DNA from: Halobaculum rubrum
Lineage (GTDB): Archaea; Halobacteriota; Halobacteria; Halobacteriales; Haloferacaceae
Assembly (NCBI RefSeq): GCF_019880225.1
Contig: NZ_CP082284.1
Coordinates: forward strand, 310,001 to 374,000
Direction: 5' to 3'
Length of the DNA: 64,000 bases
Shown: positions 30,382 to 39,762 of the stretch, in pieces
Layout: each line of letters starts with the position of its first letter
How positions within the stretch are numbered: position 1 is the stretch's first letter
Made by a program: the position numbers and the translations under genes
The notes under the pieces: generated by a model
Told to the model about the DNA's origin: nothing
The model's input: the letters and a program-made list of their open reading frames with translations, nothing else
The model's database searches: none

Positions 30382-32790
30382 TCAGGCGTCGGCCTCGATC
30401 GCCTGATCGATCCGTCGCTCCACCTGCGGCAGCCGTCGGCCGACGAGCTCCGGGAGCCGTCCGGGGAGCTTCTCGCGGGTCCGTTCGAGCGCGTCGGTGA
30501 GCGCCGCCGTCCGCTGTCGGAGCCCCCGCAGACGGTTGTCGGTGCCGTCGGCGTTCCCGGCCTGCGCCGCCTCGTTCGCCCGCTTGGCGGCCGTCGTCGT
30601 CGCCTCCAGCGCCCGCAGGAGGCCGGTGAAGCCGTCCGAACCGCCTCCGGGCCCTCCGCCGCCGCCGGTTCCGGCGCCGTCGCCGCCGTCATCGTCACTG
30701 TCGTCGCCGGCCGCCTCGGCCGCGGCCGCCAGCACGTCGTCGACGACGTCCTCGGCGCTCCCTTCCTGCTCGGCGGTGCTGTCGGGGACGCCGACCTCGT
30801 CGATGCCGTCCGCGTCGCCGTCGGCGAAGACGGTCGCCTGCGCGGTCGTCTCAGTGAGGATCGTGAGCAGGAACGACACGAGCGAGGCCTTCCCGGTCCG
30901 GGGCTCAAGGATCGTCGCCGTCGCCTGGTCGGCGCGGGGGTTCACGCGGAAGGCGCCAACTGCACCCGCCTCGTCCTCGATCTCTGTGGTGTAGGCGCCC
31001 TCGCGGTGGGCGTACACCGCGACGCCGCGGTCGCCCTCGTTCGCGCCCGTGCCGTCGGCGGCCGTCGCCGTCTCGGTGCTCCCGCCGTCGTCGCCGCTAC
31101 TGGCGCCCGCGTCGTCGCCGTCCGCGACGCTCGGCGGGAGCCCGTCGTACACCGCCCCGGCGAAGTCGTCCTCGACGGCGACGCGGCCGACGCCGGGGGC
31201 GTCCGCGGGCGGCGACGCCCGCACCTTCACCGCGTCCTCGTTGGGCGCGACGACCACGTCGCCGTCGACGCCCGCGGTCGTCGGTTCGCCGTCCTCCTCG
31301 TGGGCGAGGCCCTGGCTGAACGGCGCGACGCCCGCGCCGTTGACCGTGAGCGTGTGGTCGCCCTCGGGCACGTCCTGGAGCGCGACGACGCCGTTGAACG
31401 TCGGGACGGCCTCGGGGTCCGATTCGAGGAGCGCGACCCCCTCGACGGTCGGCTCGACTGTGTCGACGCCGTTGCTCCCCGGCGCGTCGTCGCTGGCGGT
31501 CGCCTCCCGCAACAGGCCGACGACGTCGCCCGCGAGGCCCGTCACGTCGACGTCGAACCGCTCGGAGAGCGCCGAGCGGTGCCGGGGGTCGGTCACGTCC
31601 GCGATCGGGTTCGCGAACCGCGGCTGGCCCTGCGGGGTTCCCACGGTCGTGAGGTGGGACGCGATCGCGTCCTCGGCGAAGGAGGGAACGGCGAACTCGA
31701 AGCTCAACTGCGGCCCGGCGTACTCCTCGATCCCGACCTCGGCGATCGGTTCGAGGGCGTAGTCGTAGTCCGCTTCCGCGGCGTCCTCGGCGTCCTCGAA
31801 GGTGAACCGCAGTTCCGTCTCCCGAAGCGGGAGGTTCTCGGGCGGGGACGGGATCCCCGAGAACGAGTCGACGGTGAACTCGGGGGGAACGAGGTGGTCA
31901 CGGGTGACGTTCGGGAGGTCCGGGTGCTCGTACAACGGCGCGTCGTCGAGTTCCGGGGCCGAGAACGGGAGTCGGTACCCCTCGCCCCGTGGCAGCCCGT
32001 ACGCCGCGGGGATGTCGAAGGGCGCGAGCGAGCCGTTGGAGACGTCCGCGATGTCCGTCGAGATCGGGAGTCGCTCGAACACCGCCTTCGTCTCGTTCAC
32101 GCCGAGCGCCGAGGAGTGGCTCCCGACCTCGCTGATGACGCTCGCACGGTCGGTCCCGGGGTCGAGATACTCGTTGTTCGGCACCTTCCGGGAGTGCGCC
32201 GAGGCGACGAGCAGGGTCGGATCGCCGGTCTCGGGGTCGCCGGAGTCCTCGCTCACGTCCAGGAACGCGTGCAGCACCTCCCAGTCGTGCCAGTGGAAGT
32301 TGATCGAGAACTGGTCGAACGCCGAGTACATCCAGTACTGGACGACGACGAGGTCCGTCTCGGGGTAGTCGACGGCGTTGTAGAACACGGTCCGGTTCGG
32401 CGGCTCGCCCGCCTGGTCGGTGTCGCGGGAGTAGCCGTCGAGGGCGGCGAAGCCGTCGAGCACGGACTCGCCGTCCGCCAGGTACTCCCGGGGGTCCGTC
32501 GGGAACCACCGTTCGCCGACGCCGAAATACAGGTCCGGCGCGTGAGCGACCGCGAGCGTTCGCGCCCGCTCGTCGTCGACGGTGCCGGTCTCGGGCGTGT
32601 CGCCGCCGCCGATCAACCCGGAACAGCCCGCGAGCGACGACGCCCCGACGGCGCCGGCGGCCGCGAGCGCGTCGCGGCGCGTGATCCCCGGGGAGGCCGT
32701 CCCGTCGACGTCCGTTTCCCGGTCGGCGGCGGCGCGCCGCCCCCCGGGCGCTCCCTCCGGGTCGGCCCGGTCGCGAGTTGGTTCGGTCAC
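30382..32790 (-). CDS. Tat-exported lipoprotein with Vps62/NPP1-like sequence
   Basis: 802 residues with a GTG start overlapping the upstream gene as GTGA. The N-terminus has a twin-arginine signal and lipobox (ITRRDALAAAGAVGASSLAG then C), so it is exported folded and lipid-anchored. The following region (VVQYWMYSAFDQFSINFHW, HDWEVLHAFLDVS, ASAHSRKVPNN) resembles the Vps62/NPP1 family core, where HDWE is a hallmark. Beta-rich domains, a Gly-rich linker (about 690) and a C-terminal helical bundle complete it. It is co-transcribed with a second Tat lipoprotein. The substrate is unknown. Confidence 0.75.
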   Translation of the reverse strand: MTEPTRDRADPEGAPGGRRAAADRETDVDGTASPGITRRDALAAAGAVGASSLAGCSGLIGGGDTPETGTVDDERARTLAVAHAPDLYFGVGERWFPTDPREYLADGESVLDGFAALDGYSRDTDQAGEPPNRTVFYNAVDYPETDLVVVQYWMYSAFDQFSINFHWHDWEVLHAFLDVSEDSGDPETGDPTLLVASAHSRKVPNNEYLDPGTDRASVISEVGSHSSALGVNETKAVFERLPISTDIADVSNGSLAPFDIPAAYGLPRGEGYRLPFSAPELDDAPLYEHPDLPNVTRDHLVPPEFTVDSFSGIPSPPENLPLRETELRFTFEDAEDAAEADYDYALEPIAEVGIEEYAGPQLSFEFAVPSFAEDAIASHLTTVGTPQGQPRFANPIADVTDPRHRSALSERFDVDVTGLAGDVVGLLREATASDDAPGSNGVDTVEPTVEGVALLESDPEAVPTFNGVVALQDVPEGDHTLTVNGAGVAPFSQGLAHEEDGEPTTAGVDGDVVVAPNEDAVKVRASPPADAPGVGRVAVEDDFAGAVYDGLPPSVADGDDAGASSGDDGGSTETATAADGTGANEGDRGVAVYAHREGAYTTEIEDEAGAVGAFRVNPRADQATATILEPRTGKASLVSFLLTILTETTAQATVFADGDADGIDEVGVPDSTAEQEGSAEDVVDDVLAAAAEAAGDDSDDDGGDGAGTGGGGGPGGGSDGFTGLLRALEATTTAAKRANEAAQAGNADGTDNRLRGLRQRTAALTDALERTREKLPGRLPELVGRRLPQVERRIDQAIEADA

Positions 32791-33461
32791 GCTTCCTCGT
32801 GGGTGACCGACCGCATCATCGTGTACACGTCGTCGCTCTGCCCCGACAGCAGCGACGGGTACGCCCCGACGGTGACGACGAAGTCGGCGCCGGCCCGCAC
32901 CGCCTCGGACACGTGAATCCGCACCTCGGTCGTGACGCCCTCGGCGATCGTCGCGTCGGCGGTGAACAGCCCGACGGTGGTGTCGGTGCCGAGCACCGCG
33001 ACAGTCTCCTCGCCGTCCTCCCGGAGGTTGTCGATCCCCTCGTACTGGGTGAGCATCCGTCGCGCCAGCTCGCGGGTGCTCATCTCCCCGACGGGGTTGA
33101 ACGTCCGCCCGGCGATCTCGACCGCCGGGGTAGAGAGCGCGACGAACATCGACGCGCGGAGGCGTTCGCCGAACACCTCCGCGGCCTTGTCGTACTGCGC
33201 GAGCTGGTTCGTGACGACGACCTCGCGGGTCTGACCGGCGACGGTGAACTCCCGAGTCAGTTCCATCGGCTCGATCCGATACTCCTCGAATCCGGTCGAC
33301 TCGAGCGTCGAGTCCGGAACGGACGCGAGCGTCGCGGAGAACTCCGCTGGCTCGGAGCCGGTGATGACGCCGAGACAACCGCTGGTGGCGGCCGCGCTCC
33401 CCAACGCGAGTGCACCGCCGGCCGCGCGCAAGACATCCCGTCTGCGTGCCTCTCGTGACAT
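32787..33461 (-). CDS. Tat lipoprotein, DUF6517-like
   Basis: 224 residues. The N-terminus MSREARRRDVLRAAGGALAL carries a twin-arginine-like motif and runs into a lipobox (SGC at about 27-29), so it is probably a secreted lipid-anchored protein. The mature part is beta-rich (EYRIEPMELTREFTVAGQTR) and matches a haloarchaeal family I know as DUF6517. Its stop overlaps the GTG start of the larger lipoprotein. The function is unknown. Confidence 0.75.
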   Translation of the reverse strand: MSREARRRDVLRAAGGALALGSAAATSGCLGVITGSEPAEFSATLASVPDSTLESTGFEEYRIEPMELTREFTVAGQTREVVVTNQLAQYDKAAEVFGERLRASMFVALSTPAVEIAGRTFNPVGEMSTRELARRMLTQYEGIDNLREDGEETVAVLGTDTTVGLFTADATIAEGVTTEVRIHVSEAVRAGADFVVTVGAYPSLLSGQSDDVYTMMRSVTHEEA

Positions 33462-33650
33462 GGTCGGAACATAGAGACCGAACGGTATCAGTCCCGGGGG
33501 TGCCACACCGCGGTGAGACGACCATATCGTCCGCGTCGCCGTTCCGCACCGAGCCCTCACTGCCCGACACCGGAATCTCATCGCCACACACGGGGGGACG
33601 ACCCGGCATCGCACCGCTTTTGACGCTCGGACGGGTACGTCGTGTACTGA

Positions 33651-34646
33651 ATGATCTCGAAGGGCTGTGAACAGTGCTCCAAGGGCGGGAAGATGGTGCT
33701 GTTCGTGTACGGCTACTGCGACCAGCGCGACTGCTTCTACTGTCCGCTCGGGGAGAACCGGAAGAACGTCACCGACGTGTACGCCAACGAGCGCCTCGTC
33801 GAGTCCGACGAGGACGTGATCGAGGAGGCCAAGCGCATGTCGGCGCTGGGCACCTCCATCACCGGCGGCGAGCCCCAGGAGGCGATGGAGAAGACGACTC
33901 GGTACCTCCGGCTGCTCAAAGACGAGTTCGGCGAGGACCACCACACGCACCTCTACACCGGTATCCCGGGCGGGCGCGAGAACATGCGCCGTCTGTCGGA
34001 GGCCGGGCTCGACGAGATCCGTTTTCACCCGCCCGTCGAGCAGTGGGGCGACCTCCACGGCACCGAGTGGGAGGACATCCTGTACGTCGCCCGCGAGGAG
34101 GGCCTGACGCCGGCGTTCGAGATCCCCGGTATCCGCGCGGAGGAGGAGTTCCTCGAGTTCCTCGACGAGGGCGCCGCCGACTTCTGTAACATCAACGAGT
34201 TCGAGATGTCCGACGGGAACTACCGCCGGATGCAAGAACAGGGGTTCGAGCTGCAGGAGGGGCACATGTCCGCAGTCGACGGCTCGAAGGAGGCGATCCT
34301 CGACGTGATGGGCGACCACGAGAAGGTGTACTTCTGCACCTCCGTGTTCAAGGACGCCGCCCAGCACCGCAACCGCCTCAAGCGGATGGCGCGCAACCTC
34401 CGGCGCCCGTTCGACGAGGTGACCGACGACGGCACCCTCGTGTACGGGAAGACGTACACCGAGCCCGAGCGCTTCGAGCGGCTGGAGGTCCCCGACGAGT
34501 TCTACAGCGTCAAGTCCGAGCACGTCGAGGTCGCGTGGTGGCTGCTGGAGGAGATGATCGAGGCTGGCGACCTCGACGACGGCGAGGTCGTCGAGCAGTA
34601 CCCCACCTACGACGGCACGGTCGTCGAGCGGACGCCGCTGGCGTAG
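33651..34646 (+). CDS. Radical SAM protein with CX4CX2C cluster motif
   Basis: 331 residues. The iron-sulfur motif is C23-x4-C28-x2-C31 (YGYCDQRDCFYCPLG) instead of the standard CX3CX2C, and an extra C6xxC9 pair precedes it. The SAM-binding GGEP motif follows (GTSITGGEPQEAM), then HTHLYTGIPGGRENM and the barrel segments DEIRFHPPVEQWG. Radical SAM enzymes generate a 5'-deoxyadenosyl radical. The substrate is not evident, and the gene stands alone. Confidence 0.88.
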   Translation: MISKGCEQCSKGGKMVLFVYGYCDQRDCFYCPLGENRKNVTDVYANERLVESDEDVIEEAKRMSALGTSITGGEPQEAMEKTTRYLRLLKDEFGEDHHTHLYTGIPGGRENMRRLSEAGLDEIRFHPPVEQWGDLHGTEWEDILYVAREEGLTPAFEIPGIRAEEEFLEFLDEGAADFCNINEFEMSDGNYRRMQEQGFELQEGHMSAVDGSKEAILDVMGDHEKVYFCTSVFKDAAQHRNRLKRMARNLRRPFDEVTDDGTLVYGKTYTEPERFERLEVPDEFYSVKSEHVEVAWWLLEEMIEAGDLDDGEVVEQYPTYDGTVVERTPLA

Positions 34647-34776
34647 CCGGGACGACCGCTCCAGTGAAGGCTACGGGACGGCGATGGATGTCGCCCGTAC
34701 GGGACGGCGTTCGAGGGCGCCGGCCGGGGCGACGGACGTCCGACGGTGCAACCGGGCCGTGAGGACCGTCCCCCGG

Positions 34777-35175
34777 TCACTCCTCGGTTCGTCGACTGCA
34801 AACGAGGACCGGCCGGTCCGTCCCGAGAATGACCTCCTGAGAGACGCTCCCGAACAGCACCTTTCCGGCCTTCGAGCGCTCGCGTCCGGCGATGGTAATG
34901 GCATCGACGTCCAGTTCGTCCGCGGCCTCGATGATCGACGTCGAGGGGCTCCCGCTCGTCTCGTGGTACTCCACGGCGATCCCGGCGTCCTCGAGAATGT
35001 TCGCCGCGTGTCGGACGGCGGCTATCTGCCCGACGGACGCCCCCTCGAAGTTGTCCGTGAAGTCGTGTAACAGGTGCGCGGTGGTGTGCTCCGTGTCGAA
35101 CAGGTCGCGAACCGTCTCCGCCTGGGCGACCGCGCGGTCGTCGCTCTCGTCGAGAGCCAGCAGGACGTGCTTCAT
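34777..35175 (-). CDS. Universal stress protein (UspA family)
   Basis: 132 residues starting MKHVLLALDESDDRAVAQAE. The nucleotide-binding tail GRERSKAGKVLFGSVSQEVI fits the G-x2-G-x9-G-(S/T) pattern of ATP-binding Usp proteins. Such proteins help cells survive stress, usually as dimers. ATG 35175 is used; the upstream extension is not Usp-like. Confidence 0.88.
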   Translation of the reverse strand: MKHVLLALDESDDRAVAQAETVRDLFDTEHTTAHLLHDFTDNFEGASVGQIAAVRHAANILEDAGIAVEYHETSGSPSTSIIEAADELDVDAITIAGRERSKAGKVLFGSVSQEVILGTDRPVLVCSRRTEE

Positions 35176-35263
35176 ACGTACTAATTGATAATGAAGGAAC
35201 ATATGCGTACGGGTGGTTTCGGAGGGGATGGCCGCGTCGGAGTTCCACCCACCTTCGGAGCCG

Positions 35264-35827
35264 TCACTCCCCGAGCGTCACCGCGTCGTCCGCGCTCCGA
35301 CGCAGCGCGTCCGATCGCCCGTAGCTTCCAGGCGCGATCGCGAGCGTCCCCAGCCCGTACTCGTTGGCGACCTCCAGCGCGGGCTTGAAGTCCGTGTCGC
35401 GGGAGGCGATCGCGACCGTCGCCGCGCGCCGCTCGGCCGCGAACGACGCCACGTCGACGGCGAGCTTCACGTCCACGTCGCCGCTGGTGGTGATCACCTG
35501 AAAGCCGTTGGCCTCGGCCGCCTGAATGAGCCCCGGCGTGGCGTGCTCGTCGAGGTAGAGCCGCGCGGTGACGAGACCCCCGTCGTGGTCGTCCTCGCGC
35601 GTCGCCGCCGCCCGCAGGTCGGCGAAGTCCACCTCGAACTCCTCGCGAAAGACGTTCGGGCCGTCGACGAACAGCGCGACGCCCCGCGGCGCCGCGGGGT
35701 CGCCGTCGGCGTCGTGCCACGGGCCGCGCGGACCGGCCGTCCGGGCGTGGGCGGCGGCCCGCTCGTCTGTCGCGCCGGCGTCGCCGCCGGCTGCGCCCGG
35801 TCCGAAGACGCGATCCAGCAGTCCCAT
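35264..35827 (-). CDS. NYN/PIN-like nuclease domain protein
   Basis: 187 residues. After a low-complexity N-terminus the NYN core begins with VALFVDGPNVFREEF (conserved Asp and Asn), continues with SGDVDVKLAVDVASFA and ends with VAIASRDTDFKPALEVANEYG, which places the acidic residues as in LabA/DUF88 RNases. A metal-dependent RNase role in RNA processing is likely by family. Confidence 0.8.
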   Translation of the reverse strand: MGLLDRVFGPGAAGGDAGATDERAAAHARTAGPRGPWHDADGDPAAPRGVALFVDGPNVFREEFEVDFADLRAAATREDDHDGGLVTARLYLDEHATPGLIQAAEANGFQVITTSGDVDVKLAVDVASFAAERRAATVAIASRDTDFKPALEVANEYGLGTLAIAPGSYGRSDALRRSADDAVTLGE

Positions 35828-35941
35828 GGCGAGGGGAACGGACGGCGGGCGATACGCGTTCCGGTTCCCGCCCCGCCGGCGTGTCTGTCACTCGCCGGCG
35901 CGAGGGAAACCGACATACCCGCCGCCCGCGATCGGACGGGT

Positions 35942-36397
35942 ATGAGCAACTGGACCGACGCGATCGTCGGCGAGCGGATGACCGTGGACCGCGAGTTCAC
36001 CGACCGGATCCGGGCGTCGGAGTTCTCGAATCAGGAGTGGGGACTGATCATGACCGCCGTCGAGTTCGAGATCGAGGACGCCGACGACTCCGAGGAGGCC
36101 CGGATCGTCGCCGACACCTCGAAGCTGCCGCAGATCATGCCCGAGTTGGACAACATCTCCCAGCAGATGGGCGCGATGGCCGGCGGCGGCTCGGACGGCG
36201 GCTCCTCGGGCGGCGCGTTCGGGGAGATCGTCTCCGACATCAAGGACGCCGTCTTCGGCGCCGGGGGCGGCGGCGGCGTCGACGAACAGAAGCTCGAGGC
36301 GGCGGAGCGACTCACCCAGGAGTACGCCGACGAGCTTCAGCGTCACCTGGAATCGAAGGGGAAGTTCGAGCAGGTCCGGCTCGCGTATCAGGAGTAG
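35942..36397 (+). CDS. Conserved haloarchaeal protein (DUF5799-like)
   Basis: 151 residues beginning MSNWTDAIVGERMTVDREFT. Features are a central Gly/Ser-rich linker (GGGSDGGSSGGAFG) and a second Gly run (GAGGGGGVDE) around a short helix, then a C-terminal helix (LTQEYADELQRHLESKGKFE). It matches a haloarchaeal family I know as DUF5799. No function is known. Confidence 0.7.
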   Translation: MSNWTDAIVGERMTVDREFTDRIRASEFSNQEWGLIMTAVEFEIEDADDSEEARIVADTSKLPQIMPELDNISQQMGAMAGGGSDGGSSGGAFGEIVSDIKDAVFGAGGGGGVDEQKLEAAERLTQEYADELQRHLESKGKFEQVRLAYQE

Positions 36398-36478
36398 GTT
36401 CACCTCGCGTACGAGGACGGGTCCTCGGTTCGTCCGAGGGGGCCGTCCACGTCGCGGACGGAACGCCGCCCCCGACCG

Positions 36479-37498
36479 CTACAGCCGCGCCAGCACCGCG
36501 TCGGTCACCTCCCGCGTCGTCGCCTCGCCGCCCAGATCGGGCGTACGCGGACCGTCAGCGAGGACGCCCTCGACGGCCGAACGAATCTCCGCGGCAGCGT
36601 CGTCGTCGCCGAGCGACTCGACGAGCATCGCCGCCGAGAGGATCGTCGCCGAGGGGTTCGCGACACCCTCGCCGGCGATGTCCGGCGCGGTGCCGTGAAC
36701 CGGCTCGAACAGGCCGCGCTCGGGCCCGACGTTCGCGGAGGGCAGCAGTCCGAGCCCGCCGACCAGTCCGGCCGCGAGGTCAGAAAGGACGTCGCCCGCG
36801 AGGTTCGGGCAGACGATCACGTCGAACTGCTCGGGGTCGAGACACACGCGCGTCGCGAACGCGTCCATGAGGACGGTGTCGGCGTCGACGCCCGCCTCAT
36901 CGGCCGTCGCGAGCACCGTGTCGCGGAACAGCCCGTCGGTTTCGCGCATCACGTTCGCCTTGTGCGCGACGGTGAAGCCGTCCTTGCCTCGTTCCTCGAC
37001 GTACTCGCAGGCGAACTCGCCGAGCCGTCGCGAGGCCGACTCGGTGACGACGCGCGTCAGCGTCGACACGTCGTCGGTGAGCCGGTCCTCGTGGCCCGCG
37101 TACACCCCCTCGGTGTTCTCCCGGAGGAAGACCAGATCCGTCTCCGGCCGGAGCGCGTCGACGCCGGGGTACGCCCGTGCCGGCCGGATGTTGACGAACG
37201 AGCCGACGGCCTCCCGCAGCGGGAGGATCACGTCCGCGGCCGACTCGCCGGCGGCGCCGAACAGCGTTGCATCCGCGCTGGCGGCGAGCTCGTACGTCTC
37301 CGCGGGCAGCGCCTCGCCCGTCTCGTCGAGCGTGGCGTCGCCCGCCTCGGCCTCGGCGAACGCGTAGTCGCCGACCGTCTCCAGCACCTCGACGGCGGCC
37401 GGGACGACCTCGCGGCCGATACCGTCGCCCTCGATGACCGCGATCTCGGGGGGAGCGTCGTCGTCCGCGTCGGCGCCGCCGGATCCCGCCTCAGTCAT
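36479..37498 (-). CDS. leuB: 3-isopropylmalate dehydrogenase
   Basis: 339 residues, NAD-dependent decarboxylating dehydrogenase of leucine synthesis. It has [20 protein letters not shown], the substrate-binding [29 protein letters not shown], and the metal-binding [20 protein letters not shown]. The start overlaps the leuD stop by 8 nt, so it is translationally coupled as the last gene of the ilv-leu operon. Isocitrate or homoisocitrate dehydrogenase is excluded mainly by the leuCD context. Confidence 0.93.
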   Translation of the reverse strand: MTEAGSGGADADDDAPPEIAVIEGDGIGREVVPAAVEVLETVGDYAFAEAEAGDATLDETGEALPAETYELAASADATLFGAAGESAADVILPLREAVGSFVNIRPARAYPGVDALRPETDLVFLRENTEGVYAGHEDRLTDDVSTLTRVVTESASRRLGEFACEYVEERGKDGFTVAHKANVMRETDGLFRDTVLATADEAGVDADTVLMDAFATRVCLDPEQFDVIVCPNLAGDVLSDLAAGLVGGLGLLPSANVGPERGLFEPVHGTAPDIAGEGVANPSATILSAAMLVESLGDDDAAAEIRSAVEGVLADGPRTPDLGGEATTREVTDAVLARL

Positions 37499-38147
37499 CG
37501 GTGTACGGGAGGCTGTCGTTGACCTCCGTCGCGCGGTCGAGGTTCGTCCGCATCACCGCGGTCGTGTCCCAGATACCCTCCAGCAGGGCCTCGCGCATCG
37601 CGTCGGGCACCTCGCCCTCGACGGCCGTTCCGTCGTAGCGGACGGTCTCCGCGCGCACGTCGACCTCGATGCCCGCGTCGGGGTTCGCCTCGATGAAGTC
37701 CTGCAGGTCGACGGCGTCCTCGTGGTCGACCGCGAGCGTCGCGATCCCCAGGGACTTGCAGTTGTCCTGGAAGATCTCCGCGAACGACTCGCCGACGATG
37801 GCCTCGACGCCCCAGCGCATCAGCCCCTGCGGGGCGTGCTCCCGGGAGGAGCCGCAGCCGAAGTTGTCGTTGACCGCGAGGACGTTCGCGCCCTGGAACT
37901 CGTTGAACGGGTGGTCGTTCAACTCGCCCGCTTCGTCGCGGCGCTGATCGTAGAAGGCGTACTCGCCCATGTCGTCGAACGTGACCGCCTTCAGGAAGCG
38001 CGCGGGGAGGATCTGGTCGGTGTCGATGTCATCGCCCCGCAGCGGGACGCCCGTGCCGGCGACGCGCCGGATCGCGGGCACCGCCGCCTCGTCCGTCTCT
38101 GGCGCGTCGTCGCCGGCGCTCCCGGGCGCGTCGCCGTTTCCGCTCAT
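37491..38147 (-). CDS. leuD: 3-isopropylmalate dehydratase, small subunit
   Basis: 218 residues, the swivel-domain partner of LeuC. The family signature [16 protein letters not shown] and the active-site-facing [18 protein letters not shown] are clear. An acidic extension of about 25 residues precedes the domain. It overlaps leuC by 4 nt and leuB by 8 nt. Confidence 0.93.
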   Translation of the reverse strand: MSGNGDAPGSAGDDAPETDEAAVPAIRRVAGTGVPLRGDDIDTDQILPARFLKAVTFDDMGEYAFYDQRRDEAGELNDHPFNEFQGANVLAVNDNFGCGSSREHAPQGLMRWGVEAIVGESFAEIFQDNCKSLGIATLAVDHEDAVDLQDFIEANPDAGIEVDVRAETVRYDGTAVEGEVPDAMREALLEGIWDTTAVMRTNLDRATEVNDSLPYTDD

Positions 38148-39595
38148 CCGTCCACCTCCGCGTCGGCGACCGACTCACCGGCCTCGTCGGCGGTGTCGAA
38201 CGCGCGCACGTCGGTCACGGCGCCCTCGACGGCCGCGGCGGCGACCATCGCGGGCGACATCAGGTGGGTACGTCCCTCGGTACTGCCCTGACGACCGACG
38301 TAGTTGCGGTTCGAGGAGGACGCACAGACCTCGTCGCCCTCCAGCGCGTCGTCGTTCATCGCCAGACACATCGAACAGCCGGCCTCGCGCCACTGGAAGC
38401 CGGCGTCCTTGAACACCTGATCGATGCCCTCGGCCTCCAGCGTCCGCTTCACGGTCCCGGAGCCCGGCACCGCGAGCGCGCGCACGTCGTCGGCGACCTC
38501 GCGGCCCTCCAGCACGCGGGCGGCCTCGCGGAAGTCGGCGACGCGGCCGTTCGTGCAGGTGCCGAGGAACGCCACGTCGACCTCGTGGCCCTCCATCGTC
38601 TCGCCGGGCCTGACCTCGGTGTGGGCCTGTGCGGATTCGGCCGCGTCGGGGTCGCGCGTCTCGCTCGGCTCGGGGACGGGTTCGTCGACGCCCACGACCT
38701 GCTCGGGGTTGGTACCCCACGATACCTGCGGCGCGAGGTCGTCGGCGTCGACCTCGACCCAGTCGTCGTACTGGGCGTCCTCGTCCGAGCGGATGGACTC
38801 CCAGTACTCCTTGCGTTCCTCGAACGCCTCGCCCTCGGGGGCGAACTCGCGTCCCTTCAGGTACTCGTAGGTGGTCTCGTCGGGGTTGATGTAGCCCGCG
38901 CGGGCGCCGCCCTCGATGGACATGTTGCACACCGCGAGGCGGCCCTCCATGTCGAGGCTCCGGATCGCCTCGCCGCCGTACTCGTACACGTGGCCGACGC
39001 CGCCGTCGACGCCGAGCTCGCGGATCACGTGGAGGATCACGTCCTTGGCGCCGACGCCGTCGCCGAGCTCGCCGGTGACCTCGACGCGCCGGACGGCCTT
39101 CTTGTCGGCCGAGATGGAGCCGGTGGCGAACACGTCGCGGATCTGGCTGGTGCCGATCCCCATCCCGATGGCGCCGAAGGCGCCGTGGGTCGAGGTGTGG
39201 CTGTCGCCGCAGACGACGGTCATGCCCGGCTGGACGAAGCCCAGCTCCGGACCGACGACGTGGGCGATGCCCTGGCGGTCGTCGTCGAGGCCGAAGAAGC
39301 GGATGCCCGCCTCCTCGGTGTTGTGCTCCAGATGGGAGAGCATCTCCTCGGCGCGCTCGTCCGCGAGCGGGCGCTCGCGACCCTCCCTCGTCGTCGGGAC
39401 GATGTGGTCGGTCGTCGCGACGGTCCGATCCGGAAACGCGACCGCCATGTCGCGCTCGCGCAGCATTCCGAACGCCTGCGGGCTCGTCACTTCGTGGACG
39501 AGGTGGAGGCCGATGAACAGCTGGTCCTGTCCGTTCGGCAGGTCCGCGACCTTGTGCCGTTCCCACACCTTGTCGTACAGCGTTCCCTCGCTCAT
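38144..39595 (-). CDS. leuC: 3-isopropylmalate dehydratase, large subunit
   Basis: 483 residues, an aconitase-family enzyme that isomerises 2- to 3-isopropylmalate. Fe-S ligands lie in FLGTCTNGRVADF and AGCSMCLAMNDD, and the aconitase segments TVVCGDSHTSTHGAFGAIGM and SSNRNYVGRQGS are present. The ATG at 39595 ([16 protein letters not shown]) overlaps the stop of a 56-codon ORF as ATGA. Confidence 0.95.
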   Translation of the reverse strand: MSEGTLYDKVWERHKVADLPNGQDQLFIGLHLVHEVTSPQAFGMLRERDMAVAFPDRTVATTDHIVPTTREGRERPLADERAEEMLSHLEHNTEEAGIRFFGLDDDRQGIAHVVGPELGFVQPGMTVVCGDSHTSTHGAFGAIGMGIGTSQIRDVFATGSISADKKAVRRVEVTGELGDGVGAKDVILHVIRELGVDGGVGHVYEYGGEAIRSLDMEGRLAVCNMSIEGGARAGYINPDETTYEYLKGREFAPEGEAFEERKEYWESIRSDEDAQYDDWVEVDADDLAPQVSWGTNPEQVVGVDEPVPEPSETRDPDAAESAQAHTEVRPGETMEGHEVDVAFLGTCTNGRVADFREAARVLEGREVADDVRALAVPGSGTVKRTLEAEGIDQVFKDAGFQWREAGCSMCLAMNDDALEGDEVCASSSNRNYVGRQGSTEGRTHLMSPAMVAAAAVEGAVTDVRAFDTADEAGESVADAEVDG

Positions 39596-39762
39596 CGTCG
39601 CTCGCCGTCGTCGTCGGTCTCGGCGGCGGGCGACTCCTCGCCCCGCTCCCACACCGCGTTCGGGTCGGCGGCGCCCTCGGGCGGCTCGTGGTCCACGTCG
39701 GCGACGGTGTCGCCGTGGCGGCCGCCGTCGGTCTCGGCGGTCCGGTCGCGGTCCTCAGTCAT
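39592..39762 (-). CDS. 56-residue acidic protein between ilvC and leuC
   Basis: A short frame ([20 protein letters not shown], then [13 protein letters not shown]). It overlaps ilvC by 8 nt and leuC by 4 nt, so it lies inside a tightly coupled operon and is very probably translated. It is disordered and acidic apart from the NAVWERG segment. It may serve mainly for translational coupling, or may be a small regulatory subunit. Confidence 0.6.
   Translation of the reverse strand: MTEDRDRTAETDGGRHGDTVADVDHEPPEGAADPNAVWERGEESPAAETDDDGERR

Noticed and set aside
31006-32916. 636-codon plus-strand open frame opposite the large Tat lipoprotein
   Set aside because: Arg/Val-rich shadow product. The opposite strand has a Tat signal, lipobox and coupled neighbour.
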